From contig NZ_JAKXMK010000001.1 of the NCBI RefSeq assembly GCF_022524485.1, positions 1 to 64,000 of the forward strand: a stretch of DNA of 64,000 nt. The letters run 5' to 3'. Positions 34,498 through 43,603 of this stretch are shown here, in pieces. Position 1 is the first letter of the stretch. The number at the start of each line of letters is the position of its first letter. The notes below the pieces were generated by a model. The model was not told the origin of the DNA and made no database searches. It worked only from the letters and a program-made list of their open reading frames with translations. This stretch comes from Pseudonocardia alaniniphila. Lineage in GTDB: Bacteria > Actinomycetota > Actinomycetes > Mycobacteriales > Pseudonocardiaceae. A program made the translations under genes and the position numbers.

Positions 34498-35514
34498 CTA
34501 CGCCAGCGGCTCGAGGGCGTGCAGCCGCGGCAGCACGTCCTTTCCGATCCGCTCGAACGATCGCAGCATCAGAGCGTGGTCGCCCACGATGTGCCGTACG
34601 AGCGCGTGGTCGAAGCCCATGGCGCGGTACTCCTCGAGTTGCTGCACCACCGACTCGGCGGATCCGACGAGCAGCTGATCCATGCCTCCGCCGCGGTAGC
34701 CCTCCGCGAGGATCCGACTCACCACGCTTTCGGCCTCGCGGTCGGATTCGCCCACATAGATGTCACGGCGAAGCACGGGCAGCGGCGTGCGTCCATGGCG
34801 GACGGCTGTCTCCCGGTATGCGTCCAGCTGCTCCGCGAGCTCCGCGCGGGTCGAGTTCTGGCCGGCCAGCCACCCGTCCCCGAGCCGCCCGGCCCGCTCG
34901 GCGGCGGCACGCACCGTGCCTGCGAGCCAGAGTGAGACGGGCACGCGCGGTAGTGGTCCGGTCTGCACGTGGTTCAGCCGGTGGTAGCGGCCCTCCATGG
35001 TCACCGGCTCGCCGGTCAGCAGGGCCCGCAACGCGGTGACGAACTCCTCGGTGCGGCCCACGCGGGTGCGCTCGGCCATGCCGAAGGCGGCGAACCGGCC
35101 CTTGCCTTGCCCGAGCGCCAGAACGACCACGAGTGGCGCTTCGGAGAATGCGGCGATCGTGCCGATCTGCTCTGCCGACAGGATCGGATCGTAGAACGGG
35201 GCCAGCAGCACCGCCCCGAGCGTCATGTTTCCCGTTACGGGCATCAAGCGCGCAAGCGTCGGCACCGGGGAGAAGGCATTGGCGTAAGCCGACGGAACGG
35301 CATGACTGTCGCCGACCACCAACATGTCGAGGCCGGCATCGTGGGCCGCGGTTGCGACAGCGAGCAGGTTCGTGGCCTGTTCGCGGGTGGACATCGCTCC
35401 CATGGGTCGTTCGATGAAGCCGCCCGGCGGTAATGCCGTGAGTGCAACCCGAAAATGCTCGAAGGTTTCCGGTGACGTGGGAAAGACGAACCGAAGTGAT
35501 GTTCCGAGCTTCAT
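34498..35514 (-). CDS. LLM-class flavin-dependent oxidoreductase
   Basis: 338-residue luciferase-like monooxygenase or F420/FMN oxidoreductase with a TIM-barrel fold. Features: AHDAGLDMLVVGDSHAVPSAYANAF, GAVLLAPFYDPILSAEQIGTI, LALGQGKGRFAAFGM, EGRYHRLN and VPVSLWLAGTVRAAAERAGRLGDGWL. A catalytic His is near 109 in related proteins but cannot be assigned here. Substrate unknown; the position between the hydantoin-type transporter and a carbamoylase suggests oxidation of a related N-heterocycle. ATG 35514 is preceded by AGGGGG. Confidence 0.83.
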   Translation of the reverse strand: MKLGTSLRFVFPTSPETFEHFRVALTALPPGGFIERPMGAMSTREQATNLLAVATAAHDAGLDMLVVGDSHAVPSAYANAFSPVPTLARLMPVTGNMTLGAVLLAPFYDPILSAEQIGTIAAFSEAPLVVVLALGQGKGRFAAFGMAERTRVGRTEEFVTALRALLTGEPVTMEGRYHRLNHVQTGPLPRVPVSLWLAGTVRAAAERAGRLGDGWLAGQNSTRAELAEQLDAYRETAVRHGRTPLPVLRRDIYVGESDREAESVVSRILAEGYRGGGMDQLLVGSAESVVQQLEEYRAMGFDHALVRHIVGDHALMLRSFERIGKDVLPRLHALEPLA

Positions 35515-35831
35515 CGAAGCCCCCTGGGCGGCAGATTCGTATCCGGTTGAATCCAGAACAGTATCCACCTGTTTTTGGTGCTGCAATGTGACCGGTACCA
35601 CGAGGACATGCTCCGCAGGGCAGGTCACGCAGAGTCAGTTGTCGCCGACCGGTCGTCACTACGGCCCGATAACTCTGTTTCGTCAACAGTTTCGGGAGGT
35701 CCCGGTGCTATGGCTATGCTGCCCGGCAGGCCGGTTCTGGGCGCAGCCGGCGTGCGCTGGACGATCGGTTTACGACAATGTTGACTGCTGATTCCTTGTC
35801 GTGCTCCCGTCGATTCTGCGACGGTGGGTTC
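35515..35831. other. Intergenic 317 bases between LLM gene and GMC remnant
   Basis: Divergent-promoter-sized gap with a moderately A+T-rich stretch near 35560-35600 (CTGTTTTTGGTGCTGC). I see no gene, no strong hairpin and no convincing conserved operator. Confidence 0.45.
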
Positions 35832-36142
35832 ATGAACCGTCGATGGGAAGTGCCCGCCTACGACTACGTCGTTGTGGGAGCCGGAACGGCCGGTTGTGTG
35901 CTCGCTTCCCGATTGTCGGAGAACGATTTGCGCTCGGCTGCCGCTGTCCAGGTGGGGCACATGCCGGCCGACGACGTGAGCAGCGGGCTGGAAGAGGGGT
36001 TCGGCTGGTGCGACAACACCATCGTGTAGCCGACGCGTCGGTGATGCCGTCGATCGTCTCCGCCAACACCGACGCCACGGTCTGCGCGATCGCCGAACGA
36101 GCAGCCGGCCTCATCGGTCACGATGCGACCCGGCCGGTGTGA
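35832..36142 (+). pseudogene. Gutted GMC oxidoreductase remnant
   Basis: The first 28 or so residues from ATG 35832 are the FAD-binding start of a GMC (choline dehydrogenase/glucose oxidase) enzyme: YDYVVVGAGTAGCVLASRLSEN. Then the similarity stops. From about 36030 a different frame encodes the family's C-terminal signature VADASVMPSIVSANTDATV followed by AIAERAAGLI. Nearly the whole enzyme (about 450 residues in full-length relatives) is deleted and the two ends are out of frame, so it is dead. It lies between the LLM oxidoreductase and the carbamoylase, suggesting the catabolic cluster once had a further oxidation step. Confidence 0.85.
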
Positions 36143-36211
36143 CGATGTACGGGTTGCACCCGTCGACGCCCGGAAGTCGGGCGTCGACGACCAGACCAGT
36201 CAGGAGCGTGC

Positions 36212-37471
36212 ATGACCAGTTCCGGGATTCCCGTGCCCACCGTGTCGGCGGCGCGGTTGCGTCGCGACCTCGAGCATGTCGCCGGCTACGGCGCCACGGC
36301 GAGCGGCGGCGTCAGCCGAACGAGCTTCTCCGAGGCTGATCGGCAGGTGCGGGCCTGGCTCGTGAACGAGTGCGAGCAGGCCGGGCTGGCGCTGCGCACC
36401 GACGGCATCGGCAACGTCTTCATACGGCTGGAGGCTCGGGACGCGGCCGCCGGCACGCCCCCGGTCTGGGCGGGCTCGCATCTGGACAGCGTGCCCGAAG
36501 GGGGCCGCTTCGACGGTGCGCTCGGGTCGCTGGCCGCGCTGGAGGTGGTGCGAAGGCTGGCCGAGGAGGACGTGCCCCTGCGACGTCCGGTCGAGGCCGT
36601 GGTCTTCGCCGACGAGGAAGGCAGCTACCACCACCTGCTCGGCTCGACGGCCGTGGCGCACGGCTTTACAGCGGACGAGCTCGCCCGCCTCCGCGGGCGC
36701 GACGGTGACCTGCTGGTCGACGCGCTGGAGGGCATGGGCTGGGACCCTGCCGCGGCGACCCGGACGGCGGTGCGCCCCGGGGACGTCCACGCCTACGTCG
36801 AGTTGCACATCGAGCAGGGCTCGGTGCTTGAGTCGGCCGGCGCCGGGATCGGGGTGGTCACGGCGATCGTGGGGATGGGAGGCGGCCACATCGAGTTCCG
36901 CGGCCGCCAGGACCACGCCGGCACCACACCGATGCCGCGGCGGCGCGACGCGCTGCGCGGCGCCGGTGATCTGCTGGTGCGCCTGCCGGAGGCGGCCCGG
37001 TCGGTCAGCGAGACCGCCGTCGCCACGTGCGGCATCCTCCACGTGGAGCCTGGCGGGGCGAATGTCGTGCCGGGCCTCGCGCGCGTCCAGCTGGACTTCC
37101 GCGACTCCGATCGCACACGGATCCTGCAGTTGGAGGAGGCCATCGTGTCCGCGGCGCGTGACGTCGCCGACTGCCATGGCCTGGAGATGAGCTACACCCG
37201 CGAGAGCATCACGGACCCGGTTCCCCTGAACCCGCGGATGCAGGAGCTCGTGGCGACGGCGGCGGCTGATCAGGGCATGAAGACCCTGAACCTGCCCTCC
37301 GGCGCCGGGCACGACGCACAGAACGTGGCGAGGCTCGCCCCCACGGGCATGATCTTCGTGCCGAGCGTCGACGGTCGAAGCCACTCGCCGGCCGAGCTGA
37401 CCACCTGGGAGGACGTCGAGGCCGGGGCGAACGTGCTCCTGGCGACGGTCCTCGCACTCGCCACCGAGTAG
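36212..37471 (+). CDS. M20-family amidase (N-carbamoyl-amino-acid hydrolase/allantoate amidohydrolase)
   Basis: 419-residue binuclear metallo-amidase of the hydantoinase/carbamoylase family. Metal ligands: His90 (GSHLDSV), Asp101 (RFDGALG), the Glu pair (DEEGS, 135-136), His199 (ELHIEQG) and the C-terminal His in GRSHSPAE. It would remove the carbamoyl group from N-carbamoyl amino acids or ureidoglycine-type products. Catalytically it follows the cyclic amidohydrolase at 31427. ATG 36212 preceded by AGGAGCGTGC. A strong perfect hairpin ends the gene. Confidence 0.9.
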   Translation: MTSSGIPVPTVSAARLRRDLEHVAGYGATASGGVSRTSFSEADRQVRAWLVNECEQAGLALRTDGIGNVFIRLEARDAAAGTPPVWAGSHLDSVPEGGRFDGALGSLAALEVVRRLAEEDVPLRRPVEAVVFADEEGSYHHLLGSTAVAHGFTADELARLRGRDGDLLVDALEGMGWDPAAATRTAVRPGDVHAYVELHIEQGSVLESAGAGIGVVTAIVGMGGGHIEFRGRQDHAGTTPMPRRRDALRGAGDLLVRLPEAARSVSETAVATCGILHVEPGGANVVPGLARVQLDFRDSDRTRILQLEEAIVSAARDVADCHGLEMSYTRESITDPVPLNPRMQELVATAAADQGMKTLNLPSGAGHDAQNVARLAPTGMIFVPSVDGRSHSPAELTTWEDVEAGANVLLATVLALATE

Positions 37472-37485
37472 CCGCCCGCCGCGAC

Positions 37486-37522
37486 CGAGCCCGGGCCACC
37501 TCGGTGACGTGGCCCGGGCTCG
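37486..37522. terminator. Perfect 14-base-stem hairpin, bidirectional terminator
   Basis: CGAGCCCGGGCCAC and its exact complement flank a 9-base loop, 14 bases after the carbamoylase stop and before the end of the opposite-strand gene at 37565. No U tract. Confidence 0.8.
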
Positions 37523-37564
37523 TCGGAGATGCGTACCGCGAGGCAGCGCCCTGCCTCGACCGTG

Positions 37565-37906
37565 TCAGCGTCCGGTGGCCCCCTGCGGTCGCGCCTGTGC
37601 GTCCACAGGTGCGATGTCGATCCTCAGCTCGCCGAACGCGTCGATGTAGATCGCTACCCGCAGGCTCTCGTGCGGCGAGAGGATGACCGGCAGATCGGCG
37701 CCGATCAGGGGGAAACAGCGAACCCGCAGCAGATGCGGGCCTGCCTCCACCGGCATGCGCGTCGTCGCGCCGATATGTAGGTTCGCGGCCCGTTCGTCAT
37801 CGACGTACACGTGGAGCCGTCGGGCCATGCCTGCCGTCAGTCCCAGAGGCCGGTGCAGGACGAATTCAGCTGTCCGCTCCCTGGATGGAGCAGAGTCGGC
37901 ACACAT
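37565..37906 (-). CDS. Hypothetical protein, probably beta-rich
   Basis: 113 residues, not recognised. Contains RLHVYVDDERAANLHIG, a PVEAGPHLLRVRCFPLIGADLPVIL stretch and LRVAIYIDAFGELRIDI, suggesting beta strands as in PEGA-like or transthyretin-like domains. No signal peptide or membrane segment. ATG 37906 is used because AGAGGTGA is at SD distance; the longer frame lacks this. Lies downstream of the orphan kdpD and a small membrane gene, all on one strand. Confidence 0.6.
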   Translation of the reverse strand: MCADSAPSRERTAEFVLHRPLGLTAGMARRLHVYVDDERAANLHIGATTRMPVEAGPHLLRVRCFPLIGADLPVILSPHESLRVAIYIDAFGELRIDIAPVDAQARPQGATGR

Positions 37907-38032
37907 GCAAGTCACCTCTCGGACCGTCACGCGCATTCTCGCGCTCCGGACAGCGTCTCGCCGCCGGTGGCGTCTGAGTACCTGCCTTGACGCCGTTCAA
38001 ACGGATCCTGCCCGAAACCACATGACGTGGCG

Positions 38033-38194
38033 CTACCAGGGTCTGGTCGGCTCCCGGTGGCTGCCGGCTCCCACGTGCAGCGGGTGCTCGCGTCGTCTCC
38101 CGCGCCGTTCGCGGAGGACAACACGGGCGCTCAGGACCGCGATGGTCGAGTAGCCGCTGAGCAGCACGGCGAGGAGAACGTGCGAGCTGGTCAT
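38033..38194 (-). CDS. Small single-pass membrane protein
   Basis: 53 residues starting MTSSHVLLAVLLSG, with one membrane segment (about 5-25) followed by a basic tail (RERRGRRREH). ACGGGAG precedes ATG 38194. It lies 184 bases downstream of the orphan KdpD; small membrane peptides such as KdpF are known in Kdp systems, but similarity to KdpF is not evident. Short length makes the call tentative. Confidence 0.5.
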   Translation of the reverse strand: MTSSHVLLAVLLSGYSTIAVLSARVVLRERRGRRREHPLHVGAGSHREPTRPW

Positions 38195-38378
38195 GGGTGG
38201 CTCCCGTGGTATTGCGGCCAGAGGTCGACGTGAATCGGCCCTGGGCGGGCCGCCGACGTCCACCAGGTGAGGGTGCGCGGCGGGGCTTGGCGCCCGGAAG
38301 GCGCATCGGCGGCTTGTTGACGCCCGATGCGGAGATCCCTGCGCGTTCTTGACGTCCGATAGGTCCGACAGGGGCGGA

Positions 38379-40898
38379 TTACGAGGGCAGGGCTGCGGGA
38401 TGCGGCGCGGCGGGCAGGCTGATCACGATGGTGAGCCCACCGCCCGGTGTGTCCTCCGCGGTGATGGTGCCGCCCATGGCCTCGGTGAAGCCACGCGCCA
38501 CGCTCAGCCCGAGGCCGAGCCCGCTGTTCCCCCGGTCGCCGAGGCGCTGGAACGGGGCGAACATCCGCTTGAGCCGGTCGGCGGGCACCCCGGGACCGGA
38601 GTCGACGACGCGTAGCTCGACCATGTCGGCGTACCTGCTGGCCCGTAGCTTGACGGGGGCGCCGGCGCCGTGGCGCAGCGCGTTGTCCACGACGTTGACG
38701 ACGACGCGTTCGAGCAGGCCCGGGTCGGCGAGCACCGCGGGGAGCCGCTCGTCGATCTCGAGCCCGACGCGCTCCGCAGGCCGGTACGTCGGGTCGAGTC
38801 CGCGCATCGACAGCAGCGCCACCTCGTCGAGCCCGACCGGACGCGGCTCCGGTGCCACGGCCCCGGTCGCGATGCGCGAGGAGTCGAGCAGGTTGTTCAC
38901 CACAGCGGTGAGCCGGTCGGCCGATTCCTCGATCGTTGCCGCGAGCTCCGAGCTGTCATGCTCGGACAGCCGGAGATCGCGGTCACGCAAGCTGTTGGCC
39001 GACGCCTTGATCGATGCCAGCGGGGTGCGCAGGTCGTGGCCGAGGGCGGACAGCAGTGCGCTGCGCAGCTCGGTCGCGTCGGCGCGCCGGTGCGCCTCGG
39101 CCACCTCGCGCGTGGCCTGCTGGTTGCGTAGGGCGAGCAGCGCCTGACCGCCGACCGCTTCGAGTAAGCGCTGATCAGCGGCCGGCAGCGGGGTGCCGCG
39201 GCCGACGAGGTGCACGTCGGGTTCGACCGCCACGTCGACGTCGGCCTGCTCGGGGCGCGCGCAGTCCGGCGGTCCGGAACATGCGGACGTCGTCCAGTGC
39301 CCGTCCTGGCGCTCGAGGATCGCCACCGTCGTCAGCCCGAACGCCTCGCGCAGCTTGTCCAGCAGCCGCGGGAGCGGCTCGGGGCGGGTCAGCACCGTGC
39401 GTGAGAGCGACGCGAGCAGCGCCGCCTCGGACCCTGCGGCGGCGGCCTGCTGGGCGCGCCGCGCGGCCCGGTCGACCACGAGCGCCACCAGTACCGCGAC
39501 CAGAACCATCGCCACCAGGGTGATCACGTTCTCCCGCTCGGCGATCGTGAGCGTGTAGAGCGGCGGGGTGAGGAAGAAGTTGAGCAGCAGAGCACCTGCA
39601 CCGGCGGCGAACAGGGCGGGGCCGAGCCCGCCGACGAGCGCGACGACGACCGTGGCGAGGAAGAACAACACGACGTCGGTGGACAGGCCGAACACACTCT
39701 GGCCGAGAATTCCGGCCGCGGTTGCGGCCACCGGTAGGACCACGCCGAGTGCCCATTCCGTGGCGCGGCGGGTGAGGGAGACGGCGCTGAACCGGTGGGG
39801 CAGCCGGATGCCTCGGCCGGCCTCGGGGTGGTTGACCATGTGGACGTCGATCTGCCCCGAGCGCTGCACCACGCGCGTGCCGATGCCCTCGACCAGCAGG
39901 CGGGCCGCGCGGGACCGGCGGGAGGTGCCCAGCACGAGCTGGGTGGCGTCGACACCGCGGGCGAAGTCGAGAAGCGCGGCAGGCACGTCGTCACCGACCA
40001 CGGTGTGGAACGAGGCTCCGACGTCCTCGGCTACGCGGCGCAGGTTCGCGAGTGCGCTGACCGGTGCGGTGACCAGCCCGTCGCCGCGCAGGACGTGCAC
40101 CGCGAAGAGCTCTGCCGAGCTGGAGCGCTTGGCGATCCGGGCGGCCCGACGCAGCACGGTCTCGCTCTCCGGCCCGCCGGTCAACGCCACCACGACCCGC
40201 TCGCGGGTCTCCCACACGTCGGTCACGTGCTGGTCGGCGCGGTAGCGCTGCAGTGCGACCTCGACCTCGTCAGCCACCCACAGCAGGGCCATCTCGCGCA
40301 GCGCCGTGAGGTTGCGGGGCTGGAAATAGTTGGCCATCGCCGCGTCGACCTTCTCGGCCGAGTAGACATTGCCGTGCGCCAACCGGCGCCGCAGCGCCTC
40401 AGGAGTGATGTCCACGAGCTCGACCTGCTCGGCGCGGCGTACGACCTCGTCGGGCACGGTCTCCCGCTGGTGCACGCCGGTGATCCGCTCGATCACGTCG
40501 TTGAGCGACTCCAGATGCTGAATGTTGAGCGTCGTGAGCACGGTGATGCCTGCGTCGAGAATCTCCTCCACGTCCTGCCAGCGCTTCGCGTTCCGCGAAC
40601 CGGGCGCGTTGGTGTGCGCCAGCTCGTCGACGAGCACGACCTGCGGCGCGCGGGCGAGCACGGCATCGACGTCGAGCTCGGTGAGGACGACGCCGCGGTG
40701 CGTGAGCCGGCGGCGGGGGAGTACTTCCAGTCCCTCGATCAAGGCTGCGGTCTTCGAGCGGCCGTGGGGCTCGACCAGACCTACGACGACGGCGGTGCCG
40801 CGTCCCGCGCGGCGGTGGGCCTCACCGAGCATCGCGTAGGTCTTGCCGACGCCGGGCGCCGCCCCGAGGTAGATCCTCAGCTCGCCGCGCGTACCCAT
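38379..40898 (-). CDS. Second KdpD-like sensor histidine kinase (orphan)
   Basis: 839 residues with the full KdpD architecture: Walker A GAAPGVGKT (12-20), VVLVDELAHTNAPGSRN, a USP-like domain, membrane helices (about 370-475), HisKA with GHDLRTPL (His621), and an HATPase with NVVDNALRH, DSGPGVP and GLGLGLSVARG. All catalytic motifs are intact. It is strikingly similar across its length to KdpD at 672-3200, yet no kdpE or kdpABC gene is next to it. It may phosphorylate the distant KdpE, or sense another cue through its own USP and GAF-like domains. ATG 40898 and the GELRIYLGAAPG start match the family. Confidence 0.92.
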   Translation of the reverse strand: MGTRGELRIYLGAAPGVGKTYAMLGEAHRRAGRGTAVVVGLVEPHGRSKTAALIEGLEVLPRRRLTHRGVVLTELDVDAVLARAPQVVLVDELAHTNAPGSRNAKRWQDVEEILDAGITVLTTLNIQHLESLNDVIERITGVHQRETVPDEVVRRAEQVELVDITPEALRRRLAHGNVYSAEKVDAAMANYFQPRNLTALREMALLWVADEVEVALQRYRADQHVTDVWETRERVVVALTGGPESETVLRRAARIAKRSSSAELFAVHVLRGDGLVTAPVSALANLRRVAEDVGASFHTVVGDDVPAALLDFARGVDATQLVLGTSRRSRAARLLVEGIGTRVVQRSGQIDVHMVNHPEAGRGIRLPHRFSAVSLTRRATEWALGVVLPVAATAAGILGQSVFGLSTDVVLFFLATVVVALVGGLGPALFAAGAGALLLNFFLTPPLYTLTIAERENVITLVAMVLVAVLVALVVDRAARRAQQAAAAGSEAALLASLSRTVLTRPEPLPRLLDKLREAFGLTTVAILERQDGHWTTSACSGPPDCARPEQADVDVAVEPDVHLVGRGTPLPAADQRLLEAVGGQALLALRNQQATREVAEAHRRADATELRSALLSALGHDLRTPLASIKASANSLRDRDLRLSEHDSSELAATIEESADRLTAVVNNLLDSSRIATGAVAPEPRPVGLDEVALLSMRGLDPTYRPAERVGLEIDERLPAVLADPGLLERVVVNVVDNALRHGAGAPVKLRASRYADMVELRVVDSGPGVPADRLKRMFAPFQRLGDRGNSGLGLGLSVARGFTEAMGGTITAEDTPGGGLTIVISLPAAPHPAALPS

Positions 40899-41174
40899 GA
40901 CTTCACCTCGACTGCTCTCTGCTCGCGATCACCTCGCGCCCGATGGCAGCGAAGTCGAGGGTTCGACAGCATGCGACCGCCGGAGTCTCCGGGAAAGGAA
41001 CCTTGACGATTTCCTGACGACGCCGCGGTTCAGGGGCCGTTCAGCGCAGCGGGATACCCCGCCTGGCCGGTTGATCAGTCGGGTTCGAGGAAGTTCGTCA
41101 AGATTCGGGTGTGCGACGTCCGGAGAGCGCTCGTACGCCGGTTTGGCCGGGGAATGTGCGGGCAGGCTGCGGTT

Positions 41175-41915
41175 GTGAGTATTCGACCGGCCGATCCGAC
41201 CTTGCCGTGGGGCTCGTTGACGGCTGCCCTGGGAGCGGGTCGACGCGTGGAGCGGGTCGAGCTGAAGACCATCCTGGACGTCGAGCTCGAACGGGCCCTG
41301 TCCGTGCTCGACGTGAGAGTCGATCGGCCGCAGCTCCGGCTCGTCTACTACCTCGACACGCCGGACCTCGCGCTGCACCGGCGCGGCATCATCGTGCGGA
41401 CCCGCGTGACCGACGGCGTCGACGAGGATGTCGTCGTGAAGCTGCGCCACACGGAGCCGCAGGTCAGCAGGCGTGTTCGAGGCCTTGCGCTCGAGCTGGA
41501 CGTCCTCCCCGATGTGGCGATCTGGTCGGCGTCGATCAAGCGGCGCCTGCGCGCCGGGATGGTGCTGGACTCGATCGGACGGCGACACCCCGCTCAGCGC
41601 CTGCTCTCGAGGAGGCAACGCGCGCTCCTTCGCGCCGCTGCCGGTGACGGGTTCGACATCGATGATCTGGTGGCCCTCGGTCCGGTGAACGTGGTGCGGC
41701 TGACCTCGGGGGAGTTCGAGAATCGTATCGATGTGGAGTCGTGGATCTATCCGGACGGTTCACACGTCGTCGAGCTGTCGGTGAAATGCCGCCCGACCCG
41801 CTCCCACCGAGTAGCCGCGCGCCTGCGCGAGCTCATTGCCGACCGGCAGATCGTGATGTCACGGCAGCAGACGACCAAGACACAGGTGTTGATGCAGCAT
41901 CTCGCGTCGCGGTAG
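41175..41915 (+). CDS. CYTH/VTC-like domain protein
   Basis: 246 residues. The body begins VERVELKTILDVELERAL (the ExExK-like start of CYTH/triphosphate-tunnel enzymes) and continues RLVYYLDTPDLALHRRGIIVRTR and DEDVVVKLRHTEP, then a less typical C-terminal half ending with RELIADRQIVMSRQQTTKTQVL. CYTH folds bind triphosphates with metal; the catalytic Glu pairs are only partly visible. The start is uncertain: ATG 41154 and GTG 41109 are in frame and none has a good SD. Convergent with the MHS transporter gene, 4 bases apart. Confidence 0.68.
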   Translation: MSIRPADPTLPWGSLTAALGAGRRVERVELKTILDVELERALSVLDVRVDRPQLRLVYYLDTPDLALHRRGIIVRTRVTDGVDEDVVVKLRHTEPQVSRRVRGLALELDVLPDVAIWSASIKRRLRAGMVLDSIGRRHPAQRLLSRRQRALLRAAAGDGFDIDDLVALGPVNVVRLTSGEFENRIDVESWIYPDGSHVVELSVKCRPTRSHRVAARLRELIADRQIVMSRQQTTKTQVLMQHLASR

Positions 41916-41919
41916 CCGG

Positions 41920-43251
41920 CTAGGGGTGGTCGCGGGCGCGAGCCGCGCTGCGCGCCGGAGCGGACCCGACGGCGTCCAGCTCGCGGCTGCGGGTCTCCGG
42001 CGAGAGCGCGACCGTGACCACCGTGATCGCGATCAGCGCGATCACCCACCAGTAGAAGGCGGCGCCGGCGTCGTGCTGTCCCAGGTAGGCCTGGAGGTAG
42101 GGCGCGGTGCCGCCGAATGCTGCGACGGTCAGTGAGTAGGGAACGGCCAGGCCCAAGGCGCGGATGCCGGTGGGGAAGAGCTCGGCGAACAGGGCCGGGA
42201 GGATGGAAAGGGTGCCCCCGAGCAGCACCGTTGCGACGGCCGCTGCCACGAAGAGCTGCCAGGCCTGGCCCTGGATCAGCCCTTGCAGGGGAAAGAGCAA
42301 CACAGCGGTCGAGATCATGCTGACCAGCAGTATCGGGCGGCGCCCGACGCGGTCGGCGGCTGCTCCCCACAACGGCAGGCTCACGGTGAACAGCACGGTG
42401 GCGGCGGCAGTTACCCAGAGGGCGGCGGCTGGGTTCGTGTGCCGTTGCTCGATGGCGAACGGCAGGACGGCCGCGCTCCACGTGTAGAAGGCCACGGTGA
42501 CGCCTGCGGTGAGGCCGATCACCTGGAGCAGGAGCACCGGCCGGGCGCCCATCTGCCGCCACGGTGAGGTGCGCCGGCCGGGGGCGGCAGCACTGGTGAA
42601 GATCGGCGTCTCGTCCAGTCGTCTGCGCATGACGGCGCCGAACAGCCCGAGGACGCCGCCCAGCAGGAACGGGATTCGCCAGCCGAAGGCTGTCATGTCG
42701 GATCGGCTGAGCAACGTGGCGAGAACCGCGCCCAGAGCGGTGGCGAAGAGGCCACCCAGCGAGCCGGAGACGTAGTTCAGGCTGGACCACCGGCCGCGCC
42801 GGGAGGCCGGAGAGATCTCGGCGAGGTAGGTCTGTGCGGCCGGCAGCTCACCGCCCTGGGCGAATCCCTGGATGAGCCTGGCCAGGAGCAGGACGATCGG
42901 TGCACCGATGCCGATCGTGGTCGCCGTCGGGCTGACCCCGATGATCAGGCTGCCCGCCGCGGCAGTGACGACGGAGAGGGTCATGGCGGGTTGCCGTCCG
43001 ACCTGGTCGGCCATCCACCCGAAGAAGAGCCCGCCGAAGGGGCGGGCGACGAACCCCACGGCGAAGACGGCGAGCGTGCTGATCAGGTCGCTTCCCGCGT
43101 CACCGCTGGCGAAGAACTGTGAGGCGAAGAATACGGAGAATGTGGCGTAGATGCCCAGGTCGTACACCTCGATCGCAATGCCTGCGCCGACCGTCGCCAG
43201 CATGCCGAGTCGGCCGAATGCCGGGCTCGGCCGATATCTCGAAACTCCCAT
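41920..43251 (-). CDS. MFS transporter, metabolite:H+ symporter (MHS) family
   Basis: 443 residues, 12 predicted membrane segments. MHS/ShiA-type motifs: EVYDLGIYATFSVFFASQFF in helix 1, RPFGGLFFGWMADQVGRQPAM (the MFS loop 2-3 motif), RLIQGFAQGGELPAAQTYLAE, and GAAADRVGRRPILL in the second half. It imports an organic acid or amino-acid-like substrate with protons. It faces the 5-oxoprolinase operon across a 352-base divergent region, so 5-oxoproline is a reasonable guess. ATG 43251 has GAGGGGGA upstream. Confidence 0.88.
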   Translation of the reverse strand: MGVSRYRPSPAFGRLGMLATVGAGIAIEVYDLGIYATFSVFFASQFFASGDAGSDLISTLAVFAVGFVARPFGGLFFGWMADQVGRQPAMTLSVVTAAAGSLIIGVSPTATTIGIGAPIVLLLARLIQGFAQGGELPAAQTYLAEISPASRRGRWSSLNYVSGSLGGLFATALGAVLATLLSRSDMTAFGWRIPFLLGGVLGLFGAVMRRRLDETPIFTSAAAPGRRTSPWRQMGARPVLLLQVIGLTAGVTVAFYTWSAAVLPFAIEQRHTNPAAALWVTAAATVLFTVSLPLWGAAADRVGRRPILLVSMISTAVLLFPLQGLIQGQAWQLFVAAAVATVLLGGTLSILPALFAELFPTGIRALGLAVPYSLTVAAFGGTAPYLQAYLGQHDAGAAFYWWVIALIAITVVTVALSPETRSRELDAVGSAPARSAARARDHP

Positions 43252-43603
43252 GACGCCATCCCCCTCGGGTCCGTCGAACGGCCCCACTTCATCAGGCGCA
43301 ATAGTCGCTGTCGATGCCGAGGCGCAGGCGCGCAGATATGTCAATTCGCCCGTTTCCGCTGGGCGGCCGATCGCGGCGTGTGGTCCCGTTCACGCTGCAG
43401 ATGCTCCAGGTCGACTCGCCGAGGCTCCGGCGGTGAACCGGGTGGTCGTGCACGGATGCCGCGGTGCGCCGACCGGCGACCTGATCTTTCGTGCCCTTGG
43501 TGGCGATGTGTGCCTGACTGCGACGTGTGGGCCTGCATCGGGTGTGGCGGGGCTTCGCGCAGTGGGCAAGGATGGCGGAACTGCCTGAAGGGAGGAGGTC
43601 GGC
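43252..43603. other. Divergent promoter region of the MHS and pxp units (352 bases)
   Basis: No gene seen. It must hold two divergent promoters, but I cannot pick convincing -35/-10 pairs or a palindromic operator by eye. It ends with GGGAGGAGG, the pxpA ribosome site. Confidence 0.45.
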
